From Iris pallida (Eukaryota > Streptophyta > Magnoliopsida > Asparagales > Iridaceae), in NCBI GenBank assembly GCA_029216955.1, contig JANAVB010015600.1:35884997-35948996 (forward strand): a DNA stretch of 64,000 bases. Direction: 5' to 3'. Positions 47,976-58,189 of this stretch are shown here, one piece after another (positions within the stretch are counted from its first letter, which is position 1; every line of letters starts with the position of its first letter). A model generated the notes under the pieces. That model made no database searches, was not told the origin of the DNA, and saw only the letters and a program-made list of their open reading frames with translations. The position numbers and the translations under genes are program-made.

Positions 47976-48165
47976 GCTCTTAGTTTACATTGTATAGCGT
48001 GTCTAGTCTGAAAGAAACAGCTTATCGATTTCCTCTTATATCTGATCTTTCATGATCTACGTTAAGCATCTTCTCTAATTTTCTTACTTATTACCGTGTT
48101 TTTGCATCTTAAAATACATATTGGCTGATCTGGCATTTCGTCTCACTTAGCGCACAGTTCTTCAG
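47976..48165 (+). other. End of intron 1 of the WDR26-like gene
   Basis: CTCTTAGTTTACATTGTATAGC and AGAAACAGCTTATCGATTTC match 53780-53835 of copy B, where no copia insertion interrupts them. The intron ends at TTCTTCAG. Confidence 0.8.
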
Positions 48166-48804
48166 GAGGCCTGATGGAAGAATACACAGTTGGTCCCAAG
48201 GGAATCATTAGAAGGTCTGAATTTGTTGCCGCTATTGCAAAAGCTTTACGCTCTCTTGGTTATGTGCAAAGTGGAGAAGCTCTAGAGAGAGAGTCTGGAC
48301 TGGACTCACATTTGGCTATGGAAGAAGCTTTTAAGGAGCAAGTGCTTGCTGGGAGCTGGAAAGAAAGTGTGGATGCATTGCATAAGCTGGTCCCCAAGGA
48401 CGAGTACATCCGCAAACGTGCATCTTTTCTGATAATTGAGCAGAAGTTCTTCGAACTTTTGGCACAGAAAAGTATGAATGATGCTGAGGAAACGCTGAGA
48501 ACTGAGATCACTCCTCTCAATATTGACAAAAAGCGGGTGCATGATCTTTCTTTTCGTATGTTCTCTCCTAGACAGCCTGCAAACTCACGGTCGAAGCTTC
48601 TAGAGGAATTGCAGAAATTACTTACCCCCACTGTTCTGATTCCAGAGGGGAGGTTGGAGCATTTGGTTGAGCAGACTCTTAGTCGGCAAAGAGAATTGTG
48701 TCATTTCCACAACTCTTTGGATAAGACACTGTCACTTTATACTGATCATGCGTGCGGAGTAGAACAAATACCATCAAGAATAATACAGGTGCGAATATTT
48801 TTAC

Positions 48805-49318
48805 TAGGCCTGTCAATGGTAGCTTATTGGTCGGATATTGGCAATACCATATCCGAACCATTAACTATCGGATATATCCGATAACTATCCGATATCCGAT
48901 CGGATATACATTTTGGCTACCATATCCGTTACCGATAATTTTATCGGATATCGGATAATATCCGAACCAATAAGATTACTAAAAAATATATTAAAAAATG
49001 GAAGAAAAGAATCAGAACCAACAATTTCTACATTGGAACAACATATTTTGTCATAATTCTCCACACAAGCACAAATAACTAATAATCTCATGCATACATT
49101 GAATACATTGCCACATATATATTTTAAATTTATTAAAAAAATTAAATATTATTGGTTCGGATTTTATTGGTTCGGATATGGCACTTACCGTATCCGTATC
49201 CGATATCCGATAAATATCCGATAAGATATCCGAATCCGTATCCGTATCCGAAATTTCGGATATTTTCTGTTCGAATACGGATCGGATACGGATTTTCGGT
49301 CAACCATTGACAAGCCTA
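48805..49318. mobile_element. hAT-type MITE in intron 2, 514 bp
   Basis: The ends TAGGCCTGTCAATGGT and ACCATTGACAAGCCTA are 16-bp inverted repeats with one mismatch. A perfect 8-bp target duplication ATTTTTAC flanks it (48797-48804 and 49319-49326). The interior is rich in ATCCGATA-type repeats toward both ends and has no gene. Copy B lacks it. It starts 16 bp after the exon donor and could affect splicing. Confidence 0.93.
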
Positions 49319-49326
49319 ATTTTTAC

Positions 49327-50232
49327 GTGGATTTTATCGTTGTGAATAGCTTAATTCACATACAAGTTAGAGTTTCTTAATGTCTTCTCATTCTGAGGAA
49401 TATTCAGTACCTTTTGACATATCCCTTTAAGTGGACGTCTGACTATTGCACATCGTGTTTGGAGTCAGAATGGGGTTGGATATGGAGCATAAGAAAGCTC
49501 CACATAGAAAAAGCGACCGATCTTTTAGATGAATGACTGTATGTAGGAAGCAAATGTGAACGCTTATTCTCTTGCCATTAATTACATGCTATATTAACTC
49601 ATGCTTCCCATTCTGAGGAATATTCAGTATGCCAATCTACTTATTATGTAATTTCTGTGGATCAGGAATTGCAGGGACATAATGATGGAGTACTGTATCT
49701 GCAGTTCTCAAATAATGGGAAGCACCTGGCATCATCATCCATGGATCAATCTGTCATCATATTGGAGGTAATATTTTTAGACGTTTATTGAAATTTCTAA
49801 ATACCAAAGACTAGCAAAGCATTTTCATGACTTAAAGGAAAATTAAGAATTAATTTCTTTCATAATACTCGGTCAAAATTTACTTTAAAACCTATGTAAC
49901 AAGTTTAAAAGTAAATAAAGTTTGAATTATACAACAAATAATAAAATGGAGTACCTGTGCTTCATAGGTTCATAACTAAGCAATCTTGTTGTTTTGGAGG
50001 ATGAATATATTTGACTATATTAATCAATATAATAAACAGCCTCTGTTAGTCCCACTGACGTTAGGCAATGTAATTATAGATTAATATATTTCCTGTGTAT
50101 CTAACATAAAAAAATTGCCGTGTTTGAGCTGTTTTTCATGGTTTGTATAAAATTGAAATATATTTCGTCACCATTTCTTAAGGTATTAGTTGGACTTGAC
50201 AAATGCTAAGTAAGTGCTATATTATGTTTTAG
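49327..50232 (+). other. Introns 2 and 3 of WDR26-like copy A
   Basis: Non-coding AT-rich DNA around the 102-bp exon 3 (49666-49767). Intron 3 runs from GTAATA to GTTTTAG. No other feature is seen. The pair TTCTGAGGAATATTCAGTA occurs twice (about 49391 and 49611), an intronic duplication. Confidence 0.7.
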
Positions 50233-50333
50233 GTCCATGAAGATGGTGGGCACTTCTCCTTAAAGCACAAACTAAGTGATCATCAGACTGACGTTGTGAT
50301 GGTTGCTTGGAGCCCTGATGATCAACAGCTACT

Positions 50334-50838
50334 ATCATGTTGCAAAAGAGAGGAGGTCAGACGCTGGGATGTTACGTCAGGAGAATGTCTCCGTGTCTAT
50401 GAAAAAAGTAACACCGGCCTGATTTCTTGCGGTTGGTTGTGGAATGAGGAAGGGATATTTGCTGCTACAACAGATTACGGAATCTACTGTTGGCTGGACG
50501 ATGGAGGAGATGTTTTGTACCATCAAGGGAAAGGGACAACTGGTATGTTTGATGGCCATCACAAAAGATGGCAAAACTATCATAAACATAGAAGATGATA
50601 AATCTCTTCTTTTGTGCAATTTAGAAACAACAACTGATAAGCTGATCATAGAGGAGGAGGAAATCACTTCATTCTCGCTGTCATGCGATGATAAATCTCT
50701 ACTGGTTAACCTTATAAATGATGAAATTCATTTGTGGAACATAGAAGAAGATGAACCTAAATGCCGGATGACATACAAAGGCCACAAGAACCATGATTCC
50801 CTTGTCAGGTCTTGTTTTGGGGGATCCCATGAGGGATT
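50334..50838 (+). repeat. Exon 4 arm of an inverted duplication
   Basis: This 505-bp part of exon 4 is repeated in inverse orientation at 50973-51479. Its outer boundary is ATCATGT(T/G)GCAAAAGAG and its inner boundary GGGATCCCA(T/G)GAGGGATT. Identity is estimated by eye at about 96 percent. This arm is 2 bp shorter because of its deletion. Confidence 0.95.
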
Positions 50839-50972
50839 CATTGCCAGTGGAAGTAAAGATTCACAGGTAAGAATTTGGTTACTTCCGATGATAAATTAAT
50901 GCCTCTACTTGTGATCTGGTCACACATTCATTATGTCATAGAGTGATGTTAGGGGATATAGAATTCTAGAAA

Positions 50973-51479
50973 AATCCCTCCTGGGATCCCCCAAAACAAG
51001 ACCTGACAAGGAAATCATGGTTCTTGTGGCCTTTGTATGTCATCCGGCATTTAGGTTCATCTCCTTCTATGTTCCACAAATGAATTTCATCATTTATAAG
51101 GTTCACCAGTAGAGATTTATTATCGCATGACAGCGAGAATGAAGTGATTTCCTCATCCTCTATGATCAGCTTATCAGTTGCTGTTTCTAAATTGCACAAA
51201 AGAAGAGATTTATCATCTTCTATGTTTATGATAGTTTTGCCATCTTTTGTGATGGTCGTATCAAAGATACCAGTTGTCCCTTTCCCTTGATGGTACAAAA
51301 CATCTCCTCCATCGTCCACCCAACAGTAGATTCCGTAATCTGTTGTAGCAGCAAATATCCCTTCCCCATTCCACAACCAACCGCAAGAAATCAGGCCGGT
51401 GTTACTTTTTTCATAGACACGGAGACATTCTCCTGACGTAACATCCCAGCATCTGACCTCCTCTCTTTTGCCACATGAT
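50973..51479 (-). pseudogene. Inverted copy of WDR26-like exon 4 inside intron 4
   Basis: Read on the minus strand, this 507-bp segment encodes the same WD40 block without the frameshift: the sequence near 51265 keeps an in-frame FDTTITKDGK. It has no splice sites or start of its own at the edges. In a plus-strand pre-mRNA it would pair with exon 4 across a 134-base loop, including the intron 4 donor. This could block splicing or feed small-RNA production; neither can be shown from sequence alone. Confidence 0.9.
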
Positions 51480-51852
51480 CAAGCACGATAACAACCAGCA
51501 TGAACTCTACTCTTGATAATCATACTCTATTCAGGGACATGTAAACATTCTCTTTTCTCTTCTTATTAAGCATGGCAATAGTTCTTTTTGATTAAAGGCA
51601 ACATCTCTACTTTAGCATACAGGTATCAGTTCGTTTCTTATTAGCAGGCAACAATTCTTCAATTTTACTGTGTTTGTGCAGCATAGCGTGAGCCATCCCA
51701 TAACTCATGCATTGCCGAATTTATACTATTATCTGAACCAGCTTCCAGTTTTTCCTTTTTGTAGTAAATCAGCCTCATACATTTTACTGTATTCCATAGT
51801 GATGAATGCTTGATTTACCTATAGTCATTATTTCCTCTCTATGCAATAACAG
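51480..51852 (+). other. Rest of intron 4
   Basis: AT-rich non-coding sequence ending in the acceptor CAATAACAG before VYIWQRDLG. Nothing else is recognised. Confidence 0.7.
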
Positions 51853-52044
51853 GTGTATATATGGCAGCGGGACTTGGGCGATCTCATTTACAAATTACCT
51901 GGGCATTCAGATGCTGTCTATTGTGTGAGCTGGAACCCGGTGAATCCTTTTATTCTTGCATCTGCAAGTGCTGACTCTACAATTCGAATTTGGGGATCAC
52001 GTAAGGTTTATCCCTTAAATTTGGGGATCACGTATGGAATTTAA

Positions 52045-52404
52045 GTGACAATGTAAAAACATCTTCAATTTCTTTTCCTTGCTCTCTTGTTGGAACTGAC
52101 AGCCACAATTTCCTTTTTAGTTTTGGTGCAATGGTGTAGATACTTTGATATTTGATGAATACATTTTTACTTTTGTTGGAGACTCTCCATGTCTGCTTCT
52201 TGCTCGTGTGCTTGATTTGACTGACTTGCATATATTGATGCTACGAAAAAAGATCCAAAGGGGGACCAATTGCAAACCAACTCAAATCCAAACTCTTATG
52301 TGATGGCTTGCACTTCCTGTTCCGCATTAAGATGTTAGTAAATTACTAATATAGAGCCCAAAAATTGAGTTTAAAACACAATAATAGCATTGTAGCAAAT
52401 ATCC
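52045..52404. other. Downstream region of copy A and upstream boundary of copy B
   Basis: Contains the probable 3' region of the WDR26-like gene copy A. No clear poly(A) signal cluster was identified. Homology to the copy A leader starts near TATTTATTCTTCTTAGAAAG (about 52405). The TATA box found at the equivalent distance in copy A is missing here. Confidence 0.5.
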
Positions 52405-53921
52405 TATTTATTCTTCTTAGAAAGAAACTCAACTCAATCCTTCCTTCCTGCTTCCCAGTCAGTTGTCTCCAACCCAAGGTGAACTTCCTTTTCTCATTTC
52501 AACTTTTCTTCCTTCTCATTACATTGAAACATTCAGTTAAAACTGTGACTCTGTCAACAAAGACCCATTGGGAGGTGCCTTTCTTAATAATTCTTGGGTA
52601 TGTTCCTGATGGGTTTTCTTTGTTTGATGAGTTTTTAGTTCTTGCCTTTATGTTGGTTCTGTCAATGATTTCTATTTGACCGAATGTATTTAACTTTAAT
52701 GTGAATGAATCTAGTTCTTTTTCATTACAAATAATCTCCTACTGGGTTTGCACGAGCTTTTGGAATGTCGGTTTGAGCTATTTTCTATGTCTCCTTTATT
52801 GTAATAGAAGTCTGGACGTGGAGGGAAGTTAGCAAGATATCTTCATTTATCTTGGAGGCTTGCCTCTTCTGTTATTTTTTAGTTGTTGGTTTATCCAAGT
52901 GAGGTCTGTTCTTTGATGTTTTAATGCTTTTTTGTTTACATTTCTAGCATTTAGTTTCTTTAAAATTTAATGTACGTACCGTTTGTGACTCACTATTTTA
53001 CTTATGAAAATAATTAGGATTGTTTGTCATCATCTTGCAGTTCCTTTCCCATCGAATTGATGTCGGATACAAAAGAGCTTAACAACTAGGCAAGAATGGG
53101 CATTGCTAATACCTATGGCTGCTTTCTTCATCATGCAATTTGGACGTATTAGATATGAATAGAACACGGGTTAGTATTTTAGTGTCCTAGTGTATTTTGA
53201 GTGTCGGTATCACTATCGAGATGTATGCGACAGGGAGTCAACACATATTTGACAATAATAATCATTCCAAGATTTTGTGCAAATTATTTGCTTTCGATGT
53301 CGATGAGATAAGATGTCATTTAGCAATGGGTTTACAAAATTGGTTCACTGACCTACTTCATTCTTTCTTTCTCTAACCTTTCTTCCATCTCTATCTCCTG
53401 TTAGTCAATGCTGTCAGTGATATCCTTGTTTCAAATTAAAAGTTCAAGAAATGCTGTCAGTGAAATCATCGTCTCACCCATAACTTTCTTGGACTGAGGG
53501 GACTTCATTTTACTGCATCTCCTTCGATTTTTGTTCTCTATTCCTTCTCTTAAGAAATGATCATTGGCATACCTCTTTTTCATTGAATAATCTAGTGTCA
53601 TTTTTATTACTCTCTTGCATTATGCTTCGTTTTTAATTACAGAACTGTCGACAACAAATAAGCTTTGGCGAGCTGAACATGATATTAGCTAAAAACTTGG
53701 TAGAAGGACCTAAGCCATGGTGCATTCTTTTACAACCTTTAAATTGTGATTGTAACAGAAGATGATTTTTAAGATACACTCTTAGTTTTTGTTGTATAAG
53801 GTGTATAGTCTGAAAGAAACAGCTTATCGATTTCATTTTATATCTGATCTTTCATGATCCTTGCTAAGCAACTTCTCTAATTTTCTTATTACCGTGTTTT
53901 TGTAAGCGCACCGTTCTTCAG
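52405..53921 (+). repeat. Copy B of the WDR26 locus 5' region (leader plus intron 1)
   Basis: Matches 20355-22597 plus 47976-48165 in order, with the leader AGAAACTCAACTCAATC, the donor CCAACCCAAG/GTGAAC (about 52478) and the final acceptor TTCTTCAG at 53921. It lacks the copia insertion and the internal tandem duplication of copy A, so it shows the pre-insertion state (TTTTTAAGATACACTCTTAG against the interrupted sequence in copy A). A short segment, AGTCAATGCTGTCAGTGA, is partly repeated near 53404 and 53452. Confidence 0.85.
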
Positions 53922-54482
53922 GAGGCCTGATGGAAGAAGACACAGTTGGTCCCAAGGGAATCATTAGAAGATCTGAATTTGTTGCGGCTATTGCAAAAGC
54001 TTTACGTTCTCTTGGTTATGTGCAAAGTGGAGAAGCTCTAGAGAGAGAGTCTGGACTGGACTCACGTTTGGCTATGGAAGAAGCTTTTAGGAAGCAACTG
54101 CTTGCTGGGAGCTGGAGAGAGTGTGGATACATTGCACAAGCTGGTTCCCAAGGACGAGTATATTCTGAAATGTGCATCTTTTCTGATATTTGAGCAGAAG
54201 TTCTTCGAACTTTTGGCGCAGAACAGTAATGTCAAGGATTTGGATGTTTTGAAAACACTGAGAACTGAGATCACTCCTCTCAATATTAACGAAAAACGGG
54301 TGCGTGAGCTTTCTGTTTGTGTGATCTCTCCTACACGGCCTACAAACCCACGGTCTATGCTTCTAGAGGAATTGCAGAAATTGCTTACCCCCACTGTTCT
54401 GATACCAGAGGGGAGGTTGGAGCATTTGGTTGAGCAGGCTCTTATTCTGCAAAGAGACCAGATACCTTCAAGAACAGTACAG
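53922..54482 (+). pseudogene. WDR26-like gene copy B, first coding exon only
   Basis: The exon runs from acceptor TTCTTCAG to donor GTGAGA. ATG 53930 begins MEEDTVGPKGIIRRSEF, as in copy A (one change). Two bases are missing near 54115 (CTGGAGAGAGTG against CTGGAAAGAAAGTG), shifting the frame before HKLVPKDEYI. The second half, in the other frame, has EQKFFELLA, NVKDLDVLKTLRTEITPLNI and LEELQKLLTPTVLIPEGRLEHL. The NVKDLD segment is longer than in copy A and may be the ancestral form. The WD40 exons are absent because LINE sequence begins about 20-100 bp after the donor. Confidence 0.88.
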
Positions 54483-54559
54483 GTGAGAGTTTATATTCAT
54501 TTTCGAAGAAGGTAACTATTATAGATAAAACCGAAGATTATAACTATGATCTAGCCCTG

Positions 54560-57127
54560 ATCTAGCCCTGATTACAAAATAGGTTATCTGGGATCTATGA
54601 TATCTATGTCAGCATCTATATTTAATTGTACGACAAATAAATTGAGGGAGAGACCCTCAAAGATCCGCCTATTTCGTTCCCTCCACTCGTGTCATACCAT
54701 TGCCCCAAAAGTTATTCTGAGATGGCGATATTTTCTCATACCATTGCCCTTATGCGCTTTAACATCATTCCAAACAGAAGACAGACCTCTGCATTGCGAG
54801 GTAGGAAGGCCAGCCTTAGCCCTCCGGGCTCTCCATATATCCCAAACATAGTCACAAGCAAAGAACATACAATCCCTCGACTCATCCTCCTTTACACATA
54901 AGCTGCATTTCTTGTCCTCACATGGGATACCAAACATGGAGAGTCTATCCCGAGTAAGGAGTCTGTTTCTGATCATTTGTAAAGGCATAGGGAGTACTTG
55001 ACAACCATCCCTTTGGTCTACACCACCTCTGCCCAATCTACCTCCTTATGATGAGTCCTAATCTGTTTCAAGGTCATACTGAACTTGAAAGTGTCTCTCT
55101 CCATATCTTCCCAGACCCAAAAATATTTTTTTCCTTGCCTATCAATCTCTTCCGCATGTTTGTCTTCCGCATGAGCATCCTCGATCAATCGGCCCTGCAT
55201 CTTCCATTCTCCTTCCTGGATAAGGTTACTCACCTTATCAGTAGAACCGATCCGTTCGTAAAAGTTCCACCCTTCCCTCTCTATCAAGCTAGAGTGCTTG
55301 ATCTAAGGGTCGTGCCAAATGCTGGTTTAGGTCCCAGTACATATAACCCTGGTCAGCCTTCTTTAGTCATGTATCTCGTTGCTAGCAAAGCTTTAACCGT
55401 GACTCAAAAGTTGTTGCTACTAGTAGACCAGAAGTCCCCTTTCGGAAAGTACCTTCCCTTAACCCAATCAGCCTACATAAACTTCACATTGATGAATCTT
55501 CAAAACAGTTTGAGGTATGTCGTTTCTCTGAGGAGGGGCAAGAATCTCAGCCCCACTCCTCCTTCCTTTTTATGTCGACCCAGTTCCTCCCAACTGATAG
55601 CATGGATACCTTCTCTCCACAGAAAGCCCGCACACATACTTTTGATCTTCTTGATCGTGTCTTTGGGAAGCATAATGGCCTGAAGCCAAAACAAAGTCAT
55701 CGTCGAGATGACAGCTCTGATAAGTTCAGTCCTACCAACAAAGGACAACAACTGAGCCTGTCATCCCTCCAGTCTGGATTGTGTATATTTGAGAAGACCC
55801 TCGCACTCTGCATATGCGACATAGTTAATCGAGACAGTAAGCCCTAGGTATCTAACATGAAGTTTTCCTTCCGCTCTGCCCATCTTGGCCCACCAAATCT
55901 CCTTATTCCCACACGAACGGTTCATGAACATCTGGCTCTTGTTTCTATTCAGTTGCAATTCCGACCAACTTTTCAAGGTATCAAAGATTCCCTTGAGTGT
56001 GACAAGAGTAATGATATATGGCTCCACAAATACCAGCAGGTCATCAACATAAATGAGGTAAGAAACCACGTGAACCATCTTCGGGAAAAGGGGGTAATTA
56101 ACCCATCCATAACAGTATCGTCCATCAGGCAAGTAAGGAACTCCATAACAATCGCAAACAGAAAGGGGGATAGGGGATCCCCTTGTCTCACGCCTCTGTT
56201 GCTACCAAAGAACCCCTCCGGCTGCCGCCTAACCATAATTGGAAATGAAGAAGAGCAGACATTCTCTCACCCTGTCCATCCACCATTTGTCAAATCTCAT
56301 ACAGATCATGACGTAACAAAAAAATCTCGATTGACCATATCGTAAGATTTCCTGAGATCTAGCTCCAGACAAGTTTTGTTACCCTCTCGCTTGTTAAAAT
56401 TCCATACTAGCTCATGGGCCAACAAACTGTTTTCCGAGATGGATCACCTTTGATGAAAGTCGTCTAGTTAGGAGAGATCAGTTCCTACCTGATATCCCTC
56501 ATACGATCACACATCATGTGGTAATGATTTTGTAAAGGAAATTGCAGCAGGCAATAGGCCTGAAGTCCTCCAGCGACGTCGCACCTTCCACCTTCGCGAT
56601 CAAAACTACAAAAGTGTAGTTAATTTCCTTAAGTAGTTTGCCAGAGATGAAGAACTCCCTCACTGCGGCCAGAATATCCTATTTAATATTGTCCAAGTGG
56701 TGCTTGAAAAAAGCTGCCCCAAAACCATATGGGCATGACAAATTGAGAGGATTTACCTTTTTAACAATAAGCCCTATCTCCTCCATAGACATAGGGGCCC
56801 GCAACACCTGGTTTCCCCGCCTAGAGACCAACTTCTTAAACTCAATGTGCAGAAACATAATCGGATAGGAGTTCTGGTTGTAAAGGTCTCAATGTGCAGA
56901 AACATGATCGGATAGGAGTTCTGGTTGTAAAGGTCCCGGTAGAACCGGACTGCCTCATCTCGAATACCATTAGGCCTAGTAATAAGTACTCTGTTAGGAT
57001 CAAGGAGCCCATGAATAGCATTTCAATTCTGCCTAACCTTCACCGTAGCATGAAAAGAATTAAAGCACCTATCCTCATCTTTAAGCCAGTTGCATTTAGC
57101 CCTTTGTCTGACTTCGACCTCATCCCA

Positions 57128-57128
<1 letters not shown>
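54560..57128 (-). pseudogene. L1-type LINE, 5'-truncated and degenerate (LINE 1)
   Basis: Minus-strand frames in order: sequence upstream of RT (57120-56600); RT blocks LDLRKSYD-like, then RGVRQGDPLSPFLFAIVMEFL (about 56175) and YLIYVDDLLVF (about 56035); LNRNKSQMF; GRTELIRAVISTM and WREGIHAISWEELGRHKKEGGVGLR (about 55600); and a zf-RVT block with RNRLLTRDRLSMFGIP and CSLCVKEDESRDCMFFAC (about 54930). There are many frameshifts. The 5' end (endonuclease and ORF1) is missing and the element stops at a (TA)n(TG)n microsatellite. A 47-bp tandem duplication lies at about 56840-56930. The 3' end has no clear poly(A) tail. Confidence 0.88.
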
Positions 57129-57352
<224 letters not shown>

Positions 57353-57383
57353 AGTGATGTGGGAATGCTAATACGAAATAGCA

Positions 57384-57454
57384 CCACCAAAGGTGTCGCC
57401 TAGTAGTAAAGGAGTGGAGGAGAGGGGGGGGGGGGGGGGTGGGGTCTTTATCTC

Positions 57455-57495
<41 letters not shown>

Positions 57496-57500
57496 AAAGT
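57384..57500 (+). mobile_element. SINE-like insertion, 117 bp, with 15-bp target duplication
   Basis: A perfect 15-bp direct repeat, TAATACGAAATAGCA, flanks the segment (57369-57383 and 57501-57515). Inside, GTCGCCTAGTAGTAAAGG resembles a tRNA-type A box, and GGGGTCTTTATCTC could be a degenerate B box. A G run (57428-57440) and a GA run (57461-57491) are also present. The length, the duplication size and a possible pol III promoter suggest a SINE. The lack of a poly(A) or poly(T) tail is a caveat. Confidence 0.55.
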
Positions 57501-57515
57501 TAATACGAAATAGCA

Positions 57516-57825
57516 ATACTAGCCTCTAGTACCCAAATTATAGGGTTTTCGTAGGTGAGAACAAATCTTTGTGTGTGTAGTATCCGTCTACTTATTTTTG
57601 GAAACTTGTTGGAACCTCCCTATCCATATTGTATTTGCAAACAACCGTGGAGTTAGTACACTTTCTGTAGAGTTAGTACACTTTGGGGCTATTTGCTGTG
57701 ACTACCAACTAGTGATAAGAAACTATGAGGGAAAAGTTATGACTTTTGACAACGATTGCAGCTAGTGATTATATTATCAACGTATTTTGACAGATGTTGA
57801 GGAATAGATGCCTGATAATTGCAGT
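57516..57825. other. Short stretch with shuffled micro-duplications
   Basis: TTGTTGGAACCTCCCTAT occurs at about 57608 and again at about 57957. GATGTTGAGGAATAGATGCC occurs at about 57794 and 57925. GAGTTAGTACACTTT is repeated near 57650 and 57670. No gene is seen. Confidence 0.7.
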
Positions 57826-57967
57826 TGTTAAGTATCAGTGTATTGGACTTTAGTCCCACATCGGGTAGAATAATAAAAAGAGGTTGACTTATCAATGAAT
57901 CATTCTATTATTCTATATATATAGATGTTGAGGAATAGATGCCTGATAATTGCACTTGTTGGAACCT

Positions 57968-58019
<52 letters not shown>

Positions 58020-58162
58020 TCTCTCTTATCAATGAATCATTCTATTATTCTAATTCTACATGGTATCAGAGCCAAAACTCTAGCCATTATCCACGAGGCT
58101 CTCTCTTTCTCCACTTAAAACCCTAATCCTAACCCTAGTCGTCCACTGCTACAATACTGTCG
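57826..58162 (+). mobile_element. Ty1/copia 5' LTR and leader (remnant)
   Basis: A plausible LTR start TGTTAAGTATCAG is followed by TTTAGTCCCACATCGGG, common in plant copia LTRs. It has a (TA)n run and ends TTCTACA at 58060. The primer site TGGTATCAGAGCC is at 58061-58073, followed by a leader with CCCTAATCCTAACCCTAG. The leader stops at GTCG, where LINE 2 starts. The internal LTR structure is disturbed by a 36-bp duplication. Confidence 0.7.
58061..58073 (+). promoter_or_regulatory. Primer-binding site, initiator-Met tRNA (left copy)
   Basis: TGGTATCAGAGCC directly after TTCTACA. An identical site occurs at 60375-60387 in the duplicated flank beyond LINE 2. Confidence 0.9.
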
Positions 58163-58189
58163 ATATATATATATATATATATATTTTTT

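Larger units (their letters stand above)
48166..52044 (+). pseudogene. WDR26-like LisH-CTLH-WD40 protein, copy A (frameshifted; four coding exons)
   Basis: WDR26 proteins are substrate-recruiting or scaffold subunits of CTLH/GID ubiquitin ligases. The exons are 48166-48788 (ATG at 48174 after acceptor TTCTTCAG), 49666-49767, 50233-50866 and 51853-52044. The first encodes a LisH segment (RRSEFVAAIAKALRSLGY), a CTLH-like part (HKLVPKDEYIRKRASFLI, EQKFFELLA) and LEELQKLLTP. The later exons encode WD repeats ([54 protein letters not shown] and STIRIWGS). Introns are GT-AG with phase 0 joins, and the expected product is about 515 residues, close to plant WDR26. In exon 4 two bases are missing near 50552 (TTTGATGGCC where FDMAITKDG is expected), breaking the frame. 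A hAT MITE lies in intron 2 and an inverted copy of exon 4 in intron 4. The exon 5 end is uncertain, because a second GTAAGG donor is present. Confidence 0.85.

Noticed and set aside
50850..50899. Exon 4 reading on into intron 4 (SQVRIWLLPMIN) as an alternative WDR26 C-terminus
   Set aside because: A GTAAGA donor lies at exactly the exon end, and the true continuation VYIWQRDLG is found at 51853; the VRIW-like reading is probably coincidence.
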